Shown here one piece after another: positions 38,549-48,972 of a stretch of DNA of 64,000 nucleotides. This stretch comes from Ralstonia pickettii DTP0602. GTDB taxonomy: Bacteria; Pseudomonadota; Gammaproteobacteria; Burkholderiales; Burkholderiaceae. Every line of letters begins with the position of its first letter. The first letter of the stretch is position 1. The translations under genes were made by a program, and so were the position numbers. The stretch lies in the NCBI GenBank assembly GCA_000471925.1, contig CP006667.1:868001-932000 (forward strand), written 5' to 3'. The notes under the pieces are model-generated. The model made no database searches. It was not told where the DNA came from and was given only the letters and a program-made list of their open reading frames with translations.

Positions 38549-39949
38549 CTAATCCAGCGCGCGGTTCCTCGACTCGATATCCACCATGAAAATGGCGATC
38601 GCCGCCAGGGCAAGAAATGACGAAAGGAGCGCAAGGGCAAGTGTGAACTGGGTAGCCATGATCGGGGCAATGATCGAAGGTGCGAAGAGGCCACCGAAGC
38701 GCGCCATCGCACCCGCAGTGCCCATTCCGCTGGCCCGCAGATCCGTCGGATACACCTCAGGCGTAAAGGCGTAAAGTGCTCCCCACGTACCGAGGAGCGC
38801 AAAGCTCATCAGCAAGGTGGAGCCGACGACGAGCGCAGTGGACTGGCCCAGGCTATAGAGCATGCAACCTGCCGCGCTGAGAAGCAGGAAGCCGATCAGG
38901 GTCGGTTTCCGACCCCAACGCTCGACGCCGTGAGCGGCGAGCGCGAAGCCGGGAAGCTGCACGAGCGCGAGCAGGATCAGGAACACTTGACCACGCATGA
39001 AGCCAAAGCCCTGGCCAGCCAGCTTCACCGGGAGATAAACGAAGACGCCGTAGTAGGCGATCGAGATGAGCATCCAGGCGGCAAGCAGGCAGATGCTGCG
39101 GCGTCGGCATCCGGCCGCGAAGAGCGCAAAAACCGATTTGCGCTCCATCGGCTGCGGCTCCAGGGAGCCAATTTCCACGGAAACGCGATTGGCGGCGGCT
39201 ACACGCTGAAGCACGGCGCGTGCCTCTGCTGAGCGTCCCGCTTTATTCAGATAGAGCGGAGACTCGGGAACAAAGAACCGGAAGATCACGCCGACCAGGG
39301 CGGGGATGCCAGTGACGAGGAAGATCAGCCGCCAGGCGTCATCGCCTTGCGAAACGGCAACCAGGGCAAGAACGGCGAGCAAGATCGTGCCGACGGCCCA
39401 GAATGACTCCAGCAGGACCAGCCAGCGACCGCGCCGGTCGGAGGGCAGAAACTCGGCCATCATGGTGTAGTCAACGGGCAAAGTGCCGCCGACGCCGATG
39501 CCGGTCAGGAAGCGCAGCAACAGAAGCCACTGGAAGTCCGGTGCGAAGGCGGACGCGACACCACAGATCGCGTCGATGACCACCGCCATCATGAGCACGG
39601 GTCGGCGGCCGATCCTGTCCGCAAGCCGACCGAACACGAAAGCGCCAATCAGCATGCCGACAAAGAACATCGTACCGGTCTGCAAAGCCGTCGGTACGGG
39701 GATGCCAAATGTCGCAGCAATGGACGGCGCGGTGAAGCCGATCGAGAGCACCTGCATCGCGTCAGCGAGCCAGACCAGGCCGAATATGACAAAGAGCCGA
39801 TACTGGAATCGACCGACACCGGCCGCGCGGATGCCTTGCTCGATAGTGATGGTCTGAGGCGTCCCTACCCTCGCGCTTGGCTGGGGGGGCGAGCTTATCG
39901 TTGCTTCTGGGATTGTCGTTGTTGCCATTGATGAGATTGATGACGACAT
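38549..39949 (-). CDS. MFS transporter, NiaP-like (probable nicotinate importer)
   Basis: The 466-residue protein has twelve membrane spans with MFS motifs GRLADRIGRRPVLMM (loop 2-3) and RWGRKPTLIGF, plus ESPLYLNKAGR and a C-terminal WGALYAFTPEVYPTDLRASGMGTAGAMARFGG segment typical of the SV2/NiaP and sugar-porter-related group. NiaP proteins import nicotinate. The nicotinate catabolic genes start 0.6 kb away, which supports that substrate; aromatic-acid or other organic-acid transport remains possible. Codon third positions are less GC-biased than in its neighbours, hinting at separate origin. A start a few codons further in is possible. Confidence 0.75.
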   Translation of the reverse strand: MSSSISSMATTTIPEATISSPPQPSARVGTPQTITIEQGIRAAGVGRFQYRLFVIFGLVWLADAMQVLSIGFTAPSIAATFGIPVPTALQTGTMFFVGMLIGAFVFGRLADRIGRRPVLMMAVVIDAICGVASAFAPDFQWLLLLRFLTGIGVGGTLPVDYTMMAEFLPSDRRGRWLVLLESFWAVGTILLAVLALVAVSQGDDAWRLIFLVTGIPALVGVIFRFFVPESPLYLNKAGRSAEARAVLQRVAAANRVSVEIGSLEPQPMERKSVFALFAAGCRRRSICLLAAWMLISIAYYGVFVYLPVKLAGQGFGFMRGQVFLILLALVQLPGFALAAHGVERWGRKPTLIGFLLLSAAGCMLYSLGQSTALVVGSTLLMSFALLGTWGALYAFTPEVYPTDLRASGMGTAGAMARFGGLFAPSIIAPIMATQFTLALALLSSFLALAAIAIFMVDIESRNRALD

Positions 39950-40098
39950 TTTGTCTACCTGTCTTTATAGGCTGGTTCTTGAACTCGGAAGCACACGTTT
40001 ATCGAAGCAGGGCCAGACTACGGTACTCACTAATGCGTGATGCCATCGCACCGAGTTGCAACGAAACGTGGTGGCTACTTCAATCTGGCGAGGCTGGA

Positions 40099-40146
40099 CT
40101 AACCCGGTAGCAATCTCGCAACACCTTCTTGATTCTGATACGACAT
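40099..40146 (-). other. 15-codon minus-strand frame with a strong ribosome site
   Basis: AAGGAG lies 6 nt before an ATG that encodes MSYQNQEGVARLLPG and then TAG. It lies 149 bp before the transporter start on the same strand. It could be a leader peptide or the remnant of a gene cut by a deletion. No repeated regulatory codons are seen. Confidence 0.3.
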
Positions 40147-40337
40147 AGTCACTCCTTGTTGTCTACCCTTGGTTGGTCCAGGCCCGGCCCCCGGTTGGCA
40201 CGGCGGTGGACTATGCAAGCCCCGGGCCAGCGCTTCCGGTATGTAGAGGGCCAATCTTTTGGTTGTGTTGTCTCGTCTGCCGCTTGCGGCGCGCCGTCCT
40301 TGTGCGGGGAGGCACCGCTGCGTGCTCACGCCGCACT

Positions 40338-40357
40338 CATGTAGTGCGCACTACATG
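40338..40357. promoter_or_regulatory. Perfect 20-bp palindrome, candidate operator
   Basis: CATGTAGTGCGCACTACATG is a perfect inverted repeat, and a further half-site CTACATG occurs at 40373-40379. It lacks a U-run, so it is not a terminator. It lies 389 bp before the transporter gene and 210 bp beyond the end of the tri-haem subunit gene. The cognate regulator is unknown. Confidence 0.55.
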
Positions 40358-40566
40358 ATCGTTCAGCGTAAGCTACATGAAACTGGCGGGCAAGGCCGAA
40401 TTGCGATTTCCCTCCTCGGGGTTTTCCCGCGCGTGGCGCGCATGTCGCCGGCGTGGGGGCGCACGCCTCCCTGCCCGGTGGCGAAGCGCCTTGCCCGGCA
40501 CGGCGTATGTGCGGTCAGCGTGGATGCGGAGGGCGTGGCGAGCCGCCCCGCGGTTCTCAGTTGGTA

Positions 40567-43497
40567 TTAATGGGCAGGCGTCGCGCGCAGGCGCGCGACG
40601 GTGTTCTCCAGGTCCTGCCAGGCGGGTTGGTCGGGGGCAAAGCGAGCGCGCAGGTACTGCGCCAGTTGCGCGATCTGCCGGTCGTCGAGCGTGTCGGCGT
40701 AGGCCGGCATCGCGCCCAGCTCACTGTTGGGCGGTGCCGGCATGCCTTGCAGCAGCACCTGGATGACGTTGTCGGGCAGCTTGCTGTGCAGGTTGGTGTT
40801 GAGTGCGAGCGATGGCTTGACGCCGAACTGCGCGATACCCTGGTCTGACTGGTGGCAGACCGCGCACGCGCTCTGGTACAGGCGTTCGCCGGGACCGTTC
40901 AGGGTGAGCGCGGCCTGCGCGCTGCGCTGCTCGATTCGCGCTGCCTGCGCGGCCAGCACCGAAGGCGCTGGCGGCGGCGTGCCGAACGAGGCCACGTAGT
41001 GCGCGATTGCGCGCACGTCGGATTCTGGCAACTGCGCGAGTTCTTCCACCACCGGCGCCATTGGTCCAGCCGCGGCGCCATGATGCGGCGCATACCCGCC
41101 GCGCAGATACGTGAACAGTGCCGCTTCGGTCCACGGCACCGGTGCGTGCGAGAGCGAGGTCAGCGGCGCTGCTTCCCAGCCTTCGGCACTGCCGCCGGTC
41201 AGGTACTTGCGCCCGCCCTGTTCCGCGCCGAGCGCGTTGCGCGGCGAATGGCAGGCACTGCAGTGGCCCAGGCCTTCGGCGAGATACGCTCCGCGGTTCC
41301 ATTGCGCAGAGCGCGAGGGGTCGGGCTTGAATGGTTCGTTGCGATGGAACAGCAGGTTCCAGCCCGCCAGCAGTGGCCGCATGTTGAACGGGAAAGCGAG
41401 CTGGGTTTGCGGGACCTCGGACTTCACCGGCTCGGCGGCCATCAGGTAGGCATACAGCGCCTGCATGTCGGCATCGCTGACCTTGGCGAACGCGGTGTAG
41501 GGGAAGGCCGGGTAGAGGCGCCGCCCGTCGCGGTGGATGCCTTCGCGCATCGCGCGCTCGAACGCCGCGAACGACCAGTTGCCGATGCCGGTCTGCACAT
41601 CGGGCGTGATGTTGGTGCTGTACACCGTGCCGAACGGCGTTTCCAGCGGCAGGCCGCCGGCATTCTTCACGCCGCCGGGCGCCGTATGGCACACCGCGCA
41701 GTCGCCTGCTGCGGCCACCAGGCGGCCCCGCTCCAGCGTGGCTGCGGAGTAAAAACCGGGTTCGGGCGGTGCGACCGGCGCGATCGGCGCACGCCACGGC
41801 AATAGCGTCGCGCACAGGCCGGCTGCGGTGGCGGCAGCGGCTGCAAGCCAGCCGCGTTTCTTGCGCCGGCTGCCGCGCTTGTCTTCACTCTCGGCAAGTG
41901 CCAGGCGGATGCGTTCGGCGCTGAAAGGCGGTGCGCGCAGGCGCACGCCGGTGGCATCGAAGATGGCGTTGGCGACTGCCGCTGCGGCGGGCAGCGTATC
42001 GGCCGGCCCCGCGGCGAGCTTGTCGTACCCGGTGAGCGTGCCGGCCAGGCGCACTTCCGGCAGTGCGTTGCCGGCCATCGCAGGCAGCGTCTGGGTCGTG
42101 GGTGCAGCGGATGGCCAGGTGTCGAAGGCAGGCGTGGCGGCTGTCAGTTGCAGTGCGGTGTCGGCGACTGCCTGTTCAAGCGAGCGCGTGGCGGGTACGG
42201 CTTGCGTGGGCGCCAGCGATTCGCTGTCGCGGCCCACGGTCACGCGCGTGACTGCCAGGTCGCCGGTGGTGCCGTCGACTTCCACTTCCGCCACCCACGC
42301 CGACCAGCTCTGGCCGGCATCGTGGTCGACGGTATGCGCATAAGCGAAGCCGCGGCCGCGCCGCACGTTGCCGGCCGCTGCGGCGGCACGCGGCGCGGCC
42401 GGCGTCCAGCCCGCGCGCTCGCTTACCTGCCATACCAGGGCCACGCCGCGCGCGTCGTCGAGATGCGCGAGCCGCAGCGCGATCGGATCGCTGCCTGATG
42501 CGGCGGCGATTTCGTCGAGATGGGATTCGCGCGCAAAGACCTGCGCGCGGGCGGCGGCAAGCGGTGCGGCGTCGAACGCGGCGATGTCGCCGACCGTGCC
42601 GACATCGACATTGGGAATGCGGTAGGGCGGAATGCCGGCGTTGCTTGCGTGGGCCGTGTCGGTGCCGTCCGTCACTGGCGACGGCGTATGCGTCAGCCAA
42701 AGCGCCAGCGGCACCGACGGCGCGGCGGTGCCGGCGAGCGTGGAAGCGTAGGCATCGATCGCATCGCTGGCGCGTGCGGTGTCGACGCGCACGGCCAGTA
42801 CTGCGTCGGATAAGCCGATGTCGTCGGCGCACAGCCGGCGCATCACCGGCTTGCCGGCGGCATGGGCAAGCAATGCGGCGTCGGCAGCGGCGTGGTGCGC
42901 CAGCAGCGCCGGGTCGGCGCCATCGTCCGGCGCTTGCCAGCAGGCCAGCGCCACCTGCTGCGGCGCGATCCCCAGCAGCGCGGCCAGTTCCTCGCGCAAC
43001 GCGCCCGGGCGCGTTGCGGGCAGCCACACATACAGCATGCCATCGCGCCAGTCGGCGATGACGGTGCAGTGGGCCTGGGCACGGGTGCCGGCCAGCGGCC
43101 ACTGGTAGTCCTGCGCATGGCGCGTCGCGGCGTTGGCCAGCACGTCGCCGGCGTCGCCGCGTTGCGTAATCGCGCGACGCGGGACGGGTGCGCCGTCAGC
43201 GCGCGGCGGTGCCGACCAGCGCGCCTGCAAGGCATGTGCGGCATTGGCCGCCAGCGCATCGGTCTCCGCGACAACGCCAGCAAACTGGTTGCGGAGCACC
43301 ACGGCGCGCACGCCCGGCAAGGCCAGTGCCGCGTCGCGGTCAGCACTCAGCAGGCGCGGCGACAGCGGCTTGCCATCGAGCCAGCGCAGGCCGGGCGGCG
43401 TCAGCACATGGGCGACGAGGCAGATCGCGGCCGGCGGCGGCGCAAGGTCCGCCACAACGCTGGCAGGCCCGGGCTGCGGTACGAGTCTTTGCGTCAC
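40567..43497 (-). CDS. Nicotinate hydroxylase subunit: Mo-hydroxylase-like domain fused to three c-type cytochrome domains
   Basis: The 976-residue protein corresponds to the C-terminal half of NicB-type subunits. Residues 1 to about 535 resemble the molybdenum subunit of isoquinoline/nicotinate oxidoreductases. However, where the catalytic partner at 49811 has GAGES (E716), this protein has AAGPA, so the catalytic glutamate is replaced by proline. A membrane helix (about 549-568) follows, then three haem sites CAVCH (600), CSACH (746) and CAVCH (878). It probably carries electrons from the 2Fe-2S subunit to the respiratory chain while docking the enzyme to the membrane. The GTG start overlaps the stop of the 2Fe-2S gene (GTGA); longer frames are rejected. 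Confidence 0.85.
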   Translation of the reverse strand: MTQRLVPQPGPASVVADLAPPPAAICLVAHVLTPPGLRWLDGKPLSPRLLSADRDAALALPGVRAVVLRNQFAGVVAETDALAANAAHALQARWSAPPRADGAPVPRRAITQRGDAGDVLANAATRHAQDYQWPLAGTRAQAHCTVIADWRDGMLYVWLPATRPGALREELAALLGIAPQQVALACWQAPDDGADPALLAHHAAADAALLAHAAGKPVMRRLCADDIGLSDAVLAVRVDTARASDAIDAYASTLAGTAAPSVPLALWLTHTPSPVTDGTDTAHASNAGIPPYRIPNVDVGTVGDIAAFDAAPLAAARAQVFARESHLDEIAAASGSDPIALRLAHLDDARGVALVWQVSERAGWTPAAPRAAAAAGNVRRGRGFAYAHTVDHDAGQSWSAWVAEVEVDGTTGDLAVTRVTVGRDSESLAPTQAVPATRSLEQAVADTALQLTAATPAFDTWPSAAPTTQTLPAMAGNALPEVRLAGTLTGYDKLAAGPADTLPAAAAVANAIFDATGVRLRAPPFSAERIRLALAESEDKRGSRRKKRGWLAAAAATAAGLCATLLPWRAPIAPVAPPEPGFYSAATLERGRLVAAAGDCAVCHTAPGGVKNAGGLPLETPFGTVYSTNITPDVQTGIGNWSFAAFERAMREGIHRDGRRLYPAFPYTAFAKVSDADMQALYAYLMAAEPVKSEVPQTQLAFPFNMRPLLAGWNLLFHRNEPFKPDPSRSAQWNRGAYLAEGLGHCSACHSPRNALGAEQGGRKYLTGGSAEGWEAAPLTSLSHAPVPWTEAALFTYLRGGYAPHHGAAAGPMAPVVEELAQLPESDVRAIAHYVASFGTPPPAPSVLAAQAARIEQRSAQAALTLNGPGERLYQSACAVCHQSDQGIAQFGVKPSLALNTNLHSKLPDNVIQVLLQGMPAPPNSELGAMPAYADTLDDRQIAQLAQYLRARFAPDQPAWQDLENTVARLRATPAH

Positions 43498-43991
43498 GAT
43501 GCCGCTCCCTCGGCGGCCTGGCGCTGCAGCACCGCGGCGCGCTGTACCGCGCGCACGATTTCCACATGCGTGCCGCAACGGCACAGGTTGAAGCGCAGTG
43601 CCTCGCGGATCTGCGCCTCGTCGGGATCGGGGTTCTGCGCGAGCAGCGCCTTCGCGGTCATGATCATGCCGTTCAGGCAGTAGCCGCATTGCGCGGCCTG
43701 CTCGTCGATAAAGGCCTGCTGGACCGGGTCGGGCTGTGTCGCCGTGCCCAGTCCTTCCAGCGTGGTGACGGCGTGGCCGACCACCGCCCTGACCGGCAGA
43801 ACGCACGAGCGCGCGGCCATACCGTCCACCAGCACCGTGCAGGCGCCGCATTGTCCCAGGCCGCAGCCATACTTGGGGCCGTTGCAGGCCAGGTCGTTGC
43901 GCAGGATGTAGAGCAGCGGCGTGTCAGGCGCCACGCTCAGCGTGTGCTCGGCGTGGTTGACCTGCAGCGTCAGGGGGCGGGGCGCGTTCAT
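43494..43991 (-). CDS. nicA: Nicotinate hydroxylase 2Fe-2S subunit
   Basis: The 165-residue protein has both 2Fe-2S sites of the xanthine-dehydrogenase small-subunit family: C43, C48, C51 and C63 (plant-ferredoxin type) and C102, C105, C137 and C139 (CGYC and CRC motifs). It passes electrons from the molybdenum centre to the haem subunit encoded directly downstream, whose start overlaps this stop codon. Its position 121 bp behind nicC on the same strand suggests nicC-nicA-haem subunit is one operon. The name nicA rests on cluster context. Confidence 0.9.
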   Translation of the reverse strand: MNAPRPLTLQVNHAEHTLSVAPDTPLLYILRNDLACNGPKYGCGLGQCGACTVLVDGMAARSCVLPVRAVVGHAVTTLEGLGTATQPDPVQQAFIDEQAAQCGYCLNGMIMTAKALLAQNPDPDEAQIREALRFNLCRCGTHVEIVRAVQRAAVLQRQAAEGAAS

Positions 43992-44112
43992 CGTGGGCTG
44001 GGGGCGGTTTGCACATCACGCATCGCGGCGCCGCGCCCCTTCGTCGGCGAGGGGCTGCGGCGGCATATTGCCTGCCGGCATGCTGTGCCGGCAGGCCAGG
44101 GTCAGGCAGGCA

Positions 44113-45359
<1,247 letters not shown>

Positions 45360-45536
45360 AAAATATCAACGTAAAGGAAGAAAATATCGAACCTATGGAA
45401 AACCCTTATGTAAACATAATTGATCACGCACAACGCCATTTATCGGTGAATTTATGCGCAAAAACAGGGATTGGTTAATTAAGTATGCACTGAACGAGTG
45501 AATCGTGCCCCGCGCAGATTCTGTTTGCCTATATAA

Positions 45537-45548
45537 AGTGTGTACACT
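45537..45548 (-). promoter_or_regulatory. Operator 2, within the nicE promoter
   Basis: AGTGTACACACT on the minus strand (plus AGTGTGTACACT) lies between the -35 TTGCCT and -10 TACAAT of nicE, where bound repressor would block polymerase. Confidence 0.65.
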
Positions 45549-45609
45549 ACAATCGATCGCAGCATGCAGGGGCCGGCAGGCCAGCGCAGGCGGGTAGACA
45601 GACAAACCA

Positions 45610-46377
45610 ATGACGGAGTCGACAGTGCAGAAAGTTTTCCGAATCGGCCAGATCGTGCCGAGCTCCAACACCACGATGGAAACCGAGATCCCGGCGATGC
45701 TGGCCGCGCGCCAGTTGGTGCGCCCTGAACGCTTCACCTTCCATTCCAGCCGGATGCGGATGAAGAAGGTGGTCAAGGAGGAACTGGCGGCGATGGACGC
45801 CGAATCCGACCGCTGCGCGGTGGAGCTGAGCGACGCCCGCGTCGACGTGCTCGGCTACGCCTGCCTGGTGGCGATCATGGCGATGGGCCACGGCTACCAC
45901 CGCGTGTCCGAGCAGCGCCTGCAGGCGCATACCGCCGAGAACGGCGGCGACGCGCCGGTGATCACCAGCGCCGGCGCGCTGGTGGATGCGCTCAAGGTGA
46001 TGGGCGCCAAGCGCATCGCGGTGGTGGCGCCCTACATGAAGCCGCTGACCGAGCTGGTGGTCGACTACATCCGCAATGAAGGCTACGAGGTAGTGGACTA
46101 CCGCGCGCTGGAGATCCCCGACAACCTCGACGTGGGCCGCCACGACCCGTCGCGGCTGCCGGACATCGTCGCGCAGATGAATACCGCCGACGCCGATGTC
46201 ATCGTGCTGTCGGCCTGCGTGCAGATGCCGTCGCTGCCGGCGGTGGCCAAGGTTGAGGCGATGACTGGCAAGCCGGTGGTCACCGCCGCTATCGCCACGA
46301 CTTACGCGCTACTCAAACGCCTCGGCCTGGAGCCGGTAGTGCCGGGCGCGGGCGCGCTGCTGTCGGGCGCTTACTGA
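45610..46377 (+). CDS. nicE: Maleate cis-trans isomerase
   Basis: The 255-residue Asp/Glu-racemase-fold enzyme starts MTESTVQKVFRIGQIVPSSN. Its two catalytic cysteines are visible as C85 (GYACLVAIM) and C203 (LSACVQMPS), three residues later than in P. putida NicE. It isomerises maleate to fumarate without cofactor, the last step of the nicotinate route. It is first in nicE-nicD-nicX-nicF, divergent from nicC; nicD starts 11 bp after its stop. Confidence 0.95.
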   Translation: MTESTVQKVFRIGQIVPSSNTTMETEIPAMLAARQLVRPERFTFHSSRMRMKKVVKEELAAMDAESDRCAVELSDARVDVLGYACLVAIMAMGHGYHRVSEQRLQAHTAENGGDAPVITSAGALVDALKVMGAKRIAVVAPYMKPLTELVVDYIRNEGYEVVDYRALEIPDNLDVGRHDPSRLPDIVAQMNTADADVIVLSACVQMPSLPAVAKVEAMTGKPVVTAAIATTYALLKRLGLEPVVPGAGALLSGAY

Positions 46378-46388
46378 AGGAGCCGGCC

Positions 46389-47219
46389 ATGACGACCAGC
46401 ACCTTCCTCTATGGCGCCAACGTCCACGCCAACGGCATCCGCCAGCACTACCTGCGGTACGGCGGGCAGGATGGCGCGCGCGCGCAGCGCGATGCCATCG
46501 TGATCGTGCCGGGCATCACCAGCCCGGCGGTGACGTGGGGCTTTGTCGGCGAGCAGTTCGGGCGGCAGTTCGATACCTATGTGCTCGACGTGCGCGGCCG
46601 CGGCCTGTCGCAGGCCGGGCCGGAGCTGGACTACAGCCTGGACGCGCAAGCTGCCGACGTGGTCGCCTTTGCCGAAGCTCTCGGGCTGCAGCGCTATGCC
46701 ATCGTCGGCCATTCGATGGGCGCTCGCATCGGCATCCGCGCCGCGCGCGGCAAGCCCGCCGGGCTGACGCGGCTGGTGCTGGTCGATCCGCCGGTGTCGG
46801 GCCCGGGGCGCCGTCCGTATCCGTCGCAACTGCCCTGGTACGTCGATTCGATCCGGCTGGCGCAGCAGGGCATCGACGTCCAAGGCATGCGCCGCTTCTG
46901 CCCGACCTGGACCGAAGCACAGCTGCGCCTGCGCGCGCAGTGGCTGCACACCTGCGACGAGCGCGCGATCCTGGCCAGCTTCAACGGCTTCCATGAGGAC
47001 GATATCCACGCCGACCTGCCACACGTGTCGGTGCCGGCGCTGCTGATGACCGCCGGCCGCGGCGATGTGATCCGCGCGGAAGACGCGCAAGAAATGCGCA
47101 CGCTGCTGCCCGCACTGCTGGTCGCGCATGTCGCCAATGCCGGCCACATGATCCCGTGGGACGACGAGGCCGGCTTTTACCGCGCGTTCGGCGACTTCCT
47201 CGGCGAGGCGCTGAACTGA
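46389..47219 (+). CDS. nicD: N-formylmaleamate deformylase
   Basis: This 276-residue alpha/beta hydrolase has the nucleophile S109 in GHSMGAR, D133 and H253 (NAGHMIPWD). Each is exactly eight positions beyond the S101/D125/H245 triad of P. putida NicD. It splits N-formylmaleamate to maleamate and formate. GAAGGAGCCGGCC before the ATG is a good ribosome site. It lies between nicE and nicX (13-bp gap). Confidence 0.94.
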   Translation: MTTSTFLYGANVHANGIRQHYLRYGGQDGARAQRDAIVIVPGITSPAVTWGFVGEQFGRQFDTYVLDVRGRGLSQAGPELDYSLDAQAADVVAFAEALGLQRYAIVGHSMGARIGIRAARGKPAGLTRLVLVDPPVSGPGRRPYPSQLPWYVDSIRLAQQGIDVQGMRRFCPTWTEAQLRLRAQWLHTCDERAILASFNGFHEDDIHADLPHVSVPALLMTAGRGDVIRAEDAQEMRTLLPALLVAHVANAGHMIPWDDEAGFYRAFGDFLGEALN

Positions 47220-47232
47220 ACAAGGAGCGAAC

Positions 47233-48312
47233 ATGCCTGTAAGCGATTACGACCTGACCGCGGCGTGGAAGCAGGTGCTGACGCTGTCGAAGCTGCAAGC
47301 AGGGCAGACCGTCACCGTGCTGACCGGCGCCGCCACGCACCCGCAGACGCTGCGCACGGCGATGGTGGCGGCGGCATCGATGGGCGCCATCGTCAACCGG
47401 CTCGACCTGCCGCCGGTCAACGGCGAGAAGGCGCTCAGCCGCGACGCGCTGGCTTACCTCGGCACCACGCCACTGACCGGCAACCCGGCCGCCATCGCCG
47501 CGCTGAAGGCGAGCGACCTGGTGCTGGATCTGATGACGCTGCTGTTCTCGCCAGAGCAGCACGAGATCCTGTCGCAAGGGACCAAGATCCTGCTGGCGGT
47601 GGAGCCGCCCGAAGTGCTGGCGCGGCTGGTGCCGACCGAGGCCGACCGCACCCGCGTCAAGGCCGCCACCGCGCGGCTGGCGAAGGCGCGCGAGATGCAT
47701 ATCGTGTCCGACGCCGGCATGGACCTGCGCTGCCGCCTCGGCGAGTTCCCCGCGATCAGCGAGTACGGCTTTGTCGACGAGCCCGGCCGCTGGGACCACT
47801 GGCCGAGCGGCTTCGTGCTGACCTGGCCGGACGAGGGCGGCACCAACGGCACCATCGTGCTGGACCGCGGCGACATCCTGCTGCCGATGAAGTCCTACCT
47901 GCAGGCGCCGATCCGCATCACGGTCGAGGCGGGCTATGTGCGCCGCATCGAAGGCGGCGTGGATGCCGAGCTGCTGGCGGACTACATGGCCTCGTTCAAC
48001 GACCCCGAAGCCTATGCGATGTCGCATATCGGCTGGGGGCTGCAGCCGCGCGCGAGCTGGTCGGCGCTGGCGATGTATGACCGCGAGGCCACCATCGGCA
48101 TGGACGCGCGCGCCTACGAGGGCAACTTCCTGTGCTCGTTCGGCCCCAACAATGAAGCGGGCGGCAGCCGCACCACCGCCTGCCATATCGATATCCCGGT
48201 GCGCCACTGCACCGTCAGCCTCGACGGCGAGCCGGTGGTGGTGCGCGGCAAGGTGATGGACGGCCACCAAGCCCCCGCCGCCTCGCTCTACAAGGAAATG
48301 CGCCATGAATGA
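47233..48312 (+). CDS. nicX: 2,5-dihydroxypyridine 5,6-dioxygenase
   Basis: The 359-residue iron(II) extradiol-type dioxygenase has metal ligands H265 (SHIGWG) and H318/D320 (CHIDIP), the same numbers as reported for P. putida NicX. It opens the ring of 2,5-dihydroxypyridine to N-formylmaleamate. AAGGAGCGAAC precedes the ATG. Its 3' end overlaps nicF by 8 bp, implying coupled translation. Confidence 0.95.
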   Translation: MPVSDYDLTAAWKQVLTLSKLQAGQTVTVLTGAATHPQTLRTAMVAAASMGAIVNRLDLPPVNGEKALSRDALAYLGTTPLTGNPAAIAALKASDLVLDLMTLLFSPEQHEILSQGTKILLAVEPPEVLARLVPTEADRTRVKAATARLAKAREMHIVSDAGMDLRCRLGEFPAISEYGFVDEPGRWDHWPSGFVLTWPDEGGTNGTIVLDRGDILLPMKSYLQAPIRITVEAGYVRRIEGGVDAELLADYMASFNDPEAYAMSHIGWGLQPRASWSALAMYDREATIGMDARAYEGNFLCSFGPNNEAGGSRTTACHIDIPVRHCTVSLDGEPVVVRGKVMDGHQAPAASLYKEMRHE

Positions 48313-48946
48313 CGCAGTGCAGACTTACCAGCGCCAGGGCTTTGGCGCGTCGATGGAGCTCCGGGCGCCGTACGGCCTCTTGATCATCGACTTCGTCAAC
48401 GGCTTTGCCGATCCGGCGGTGTTCGGCGGCGGCAATATCCCCGAAGCGATCCGCAATACGCAGCCGCTGCTGCGCACGGCGCGCGAGCAGGGCTGGCCGG
48501 TGGCGCACAGCCGCATCGTGTTTGCCGACGACGACAGCGACCACAATATCTTCACGCTGAAGGTACCGGGCATGCTGACGCTGAAGGAGCACGGCCACAA
48601 CAGCGCGATCGTGCCGGAGCTGGCACCCGCGCCGGGCGAACTGGTGGTGCGCAAGACGGTGCCGTCGGCGTTCTTCGGCACCTCGCTGGCGGCGTGGCTG
48701 ACGCAGCGCGGCGTGCAGACCCTGCTGGTGGCGGGTTGCGTCACCAGCGGCTGCGTGCGCGCCAGCGTGGTGGATGCGATGTCGCTGGGCTTCCGCCCGC
48801 TGGTGGTGTCGGATTGTGTGGGCGACCGGGCGTTGGGCCCGCACGAGGCCAACCTGTTCGACATGGCGCAGAAGTACGCCACCGTGCTCACCCGCGACAA
48901 CGCGCTGGCGCAGATCGCGGGCGCTGGCGCCCGGGCCGCCGCCTGA
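48305..48946 (+). CDS. nicF: Maleamate amidohydrolase
   Basis: The 213-residue isochorismatase-like cysteine hydrolase has D29 (LIIDFVNGF), K117 (VRKTVPSAF) and C150 (VTSGCVRASV), identical in position to the catalytic triad of P. putida NicF. It converts maleamate to maleate and ammonia. It is the last gene of the operon; the convergent TetR gene ends 26 bp further on, with no clear terminator. Confidence 0.95.
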   Translation: MNDAVQTYQRQGFGASMELRAPYGLLIIDFVNGFADPAVFGGGNIPEAIRNTQPLLRTAREQGWPVAHSRIVFADDDSDHNIFTLKVPGMLTLKEHGHNSAIVPELAPAPGELVVRKTVPSAFFGTSLAAWLTQRGVQTLLVAGCVTSGCVRASVVDAMSLGFRPLVVSDCVGDRALGPHEANLFDMAQKYATVLTRDNALAQIAGAGARAAA

Positions 48947-48972
48947 GGATGGAGATGCGGCCGGGCCCGGCT

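Larger units (their letters stand above)
39950..40566. other. Long gene-poor gap between transporter and nicotinate genes
   Basis: These 617 bp contain no convincing complete gene. The part next to the transporter is AT-richer and holds a TATAAA (minus strand, 39964-39969) as a possible -10 for it. It also contains a 15-codon frame with a ribosome site and a perfect 20-bp palindrome, listed separately. Plus-strand frames here, such as the one from 40377, have no family features. Confidence 0.6.

Noticed and set aside
40377..40766. 129-codon plus-strand frame beside the tri-haem gene
   Set aside because: Arg/Ala-rich composition typical of chance frames in GC-rich DNA, and it runs into the antisense of the identified gene.
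43498..43851. N-terminal extension of the Mo-like/tri-haem protein
   Set aside because: It lies out of frame inside the 2Fe-2S subunit gene; the GTG overlapping that stop codon is the better start.
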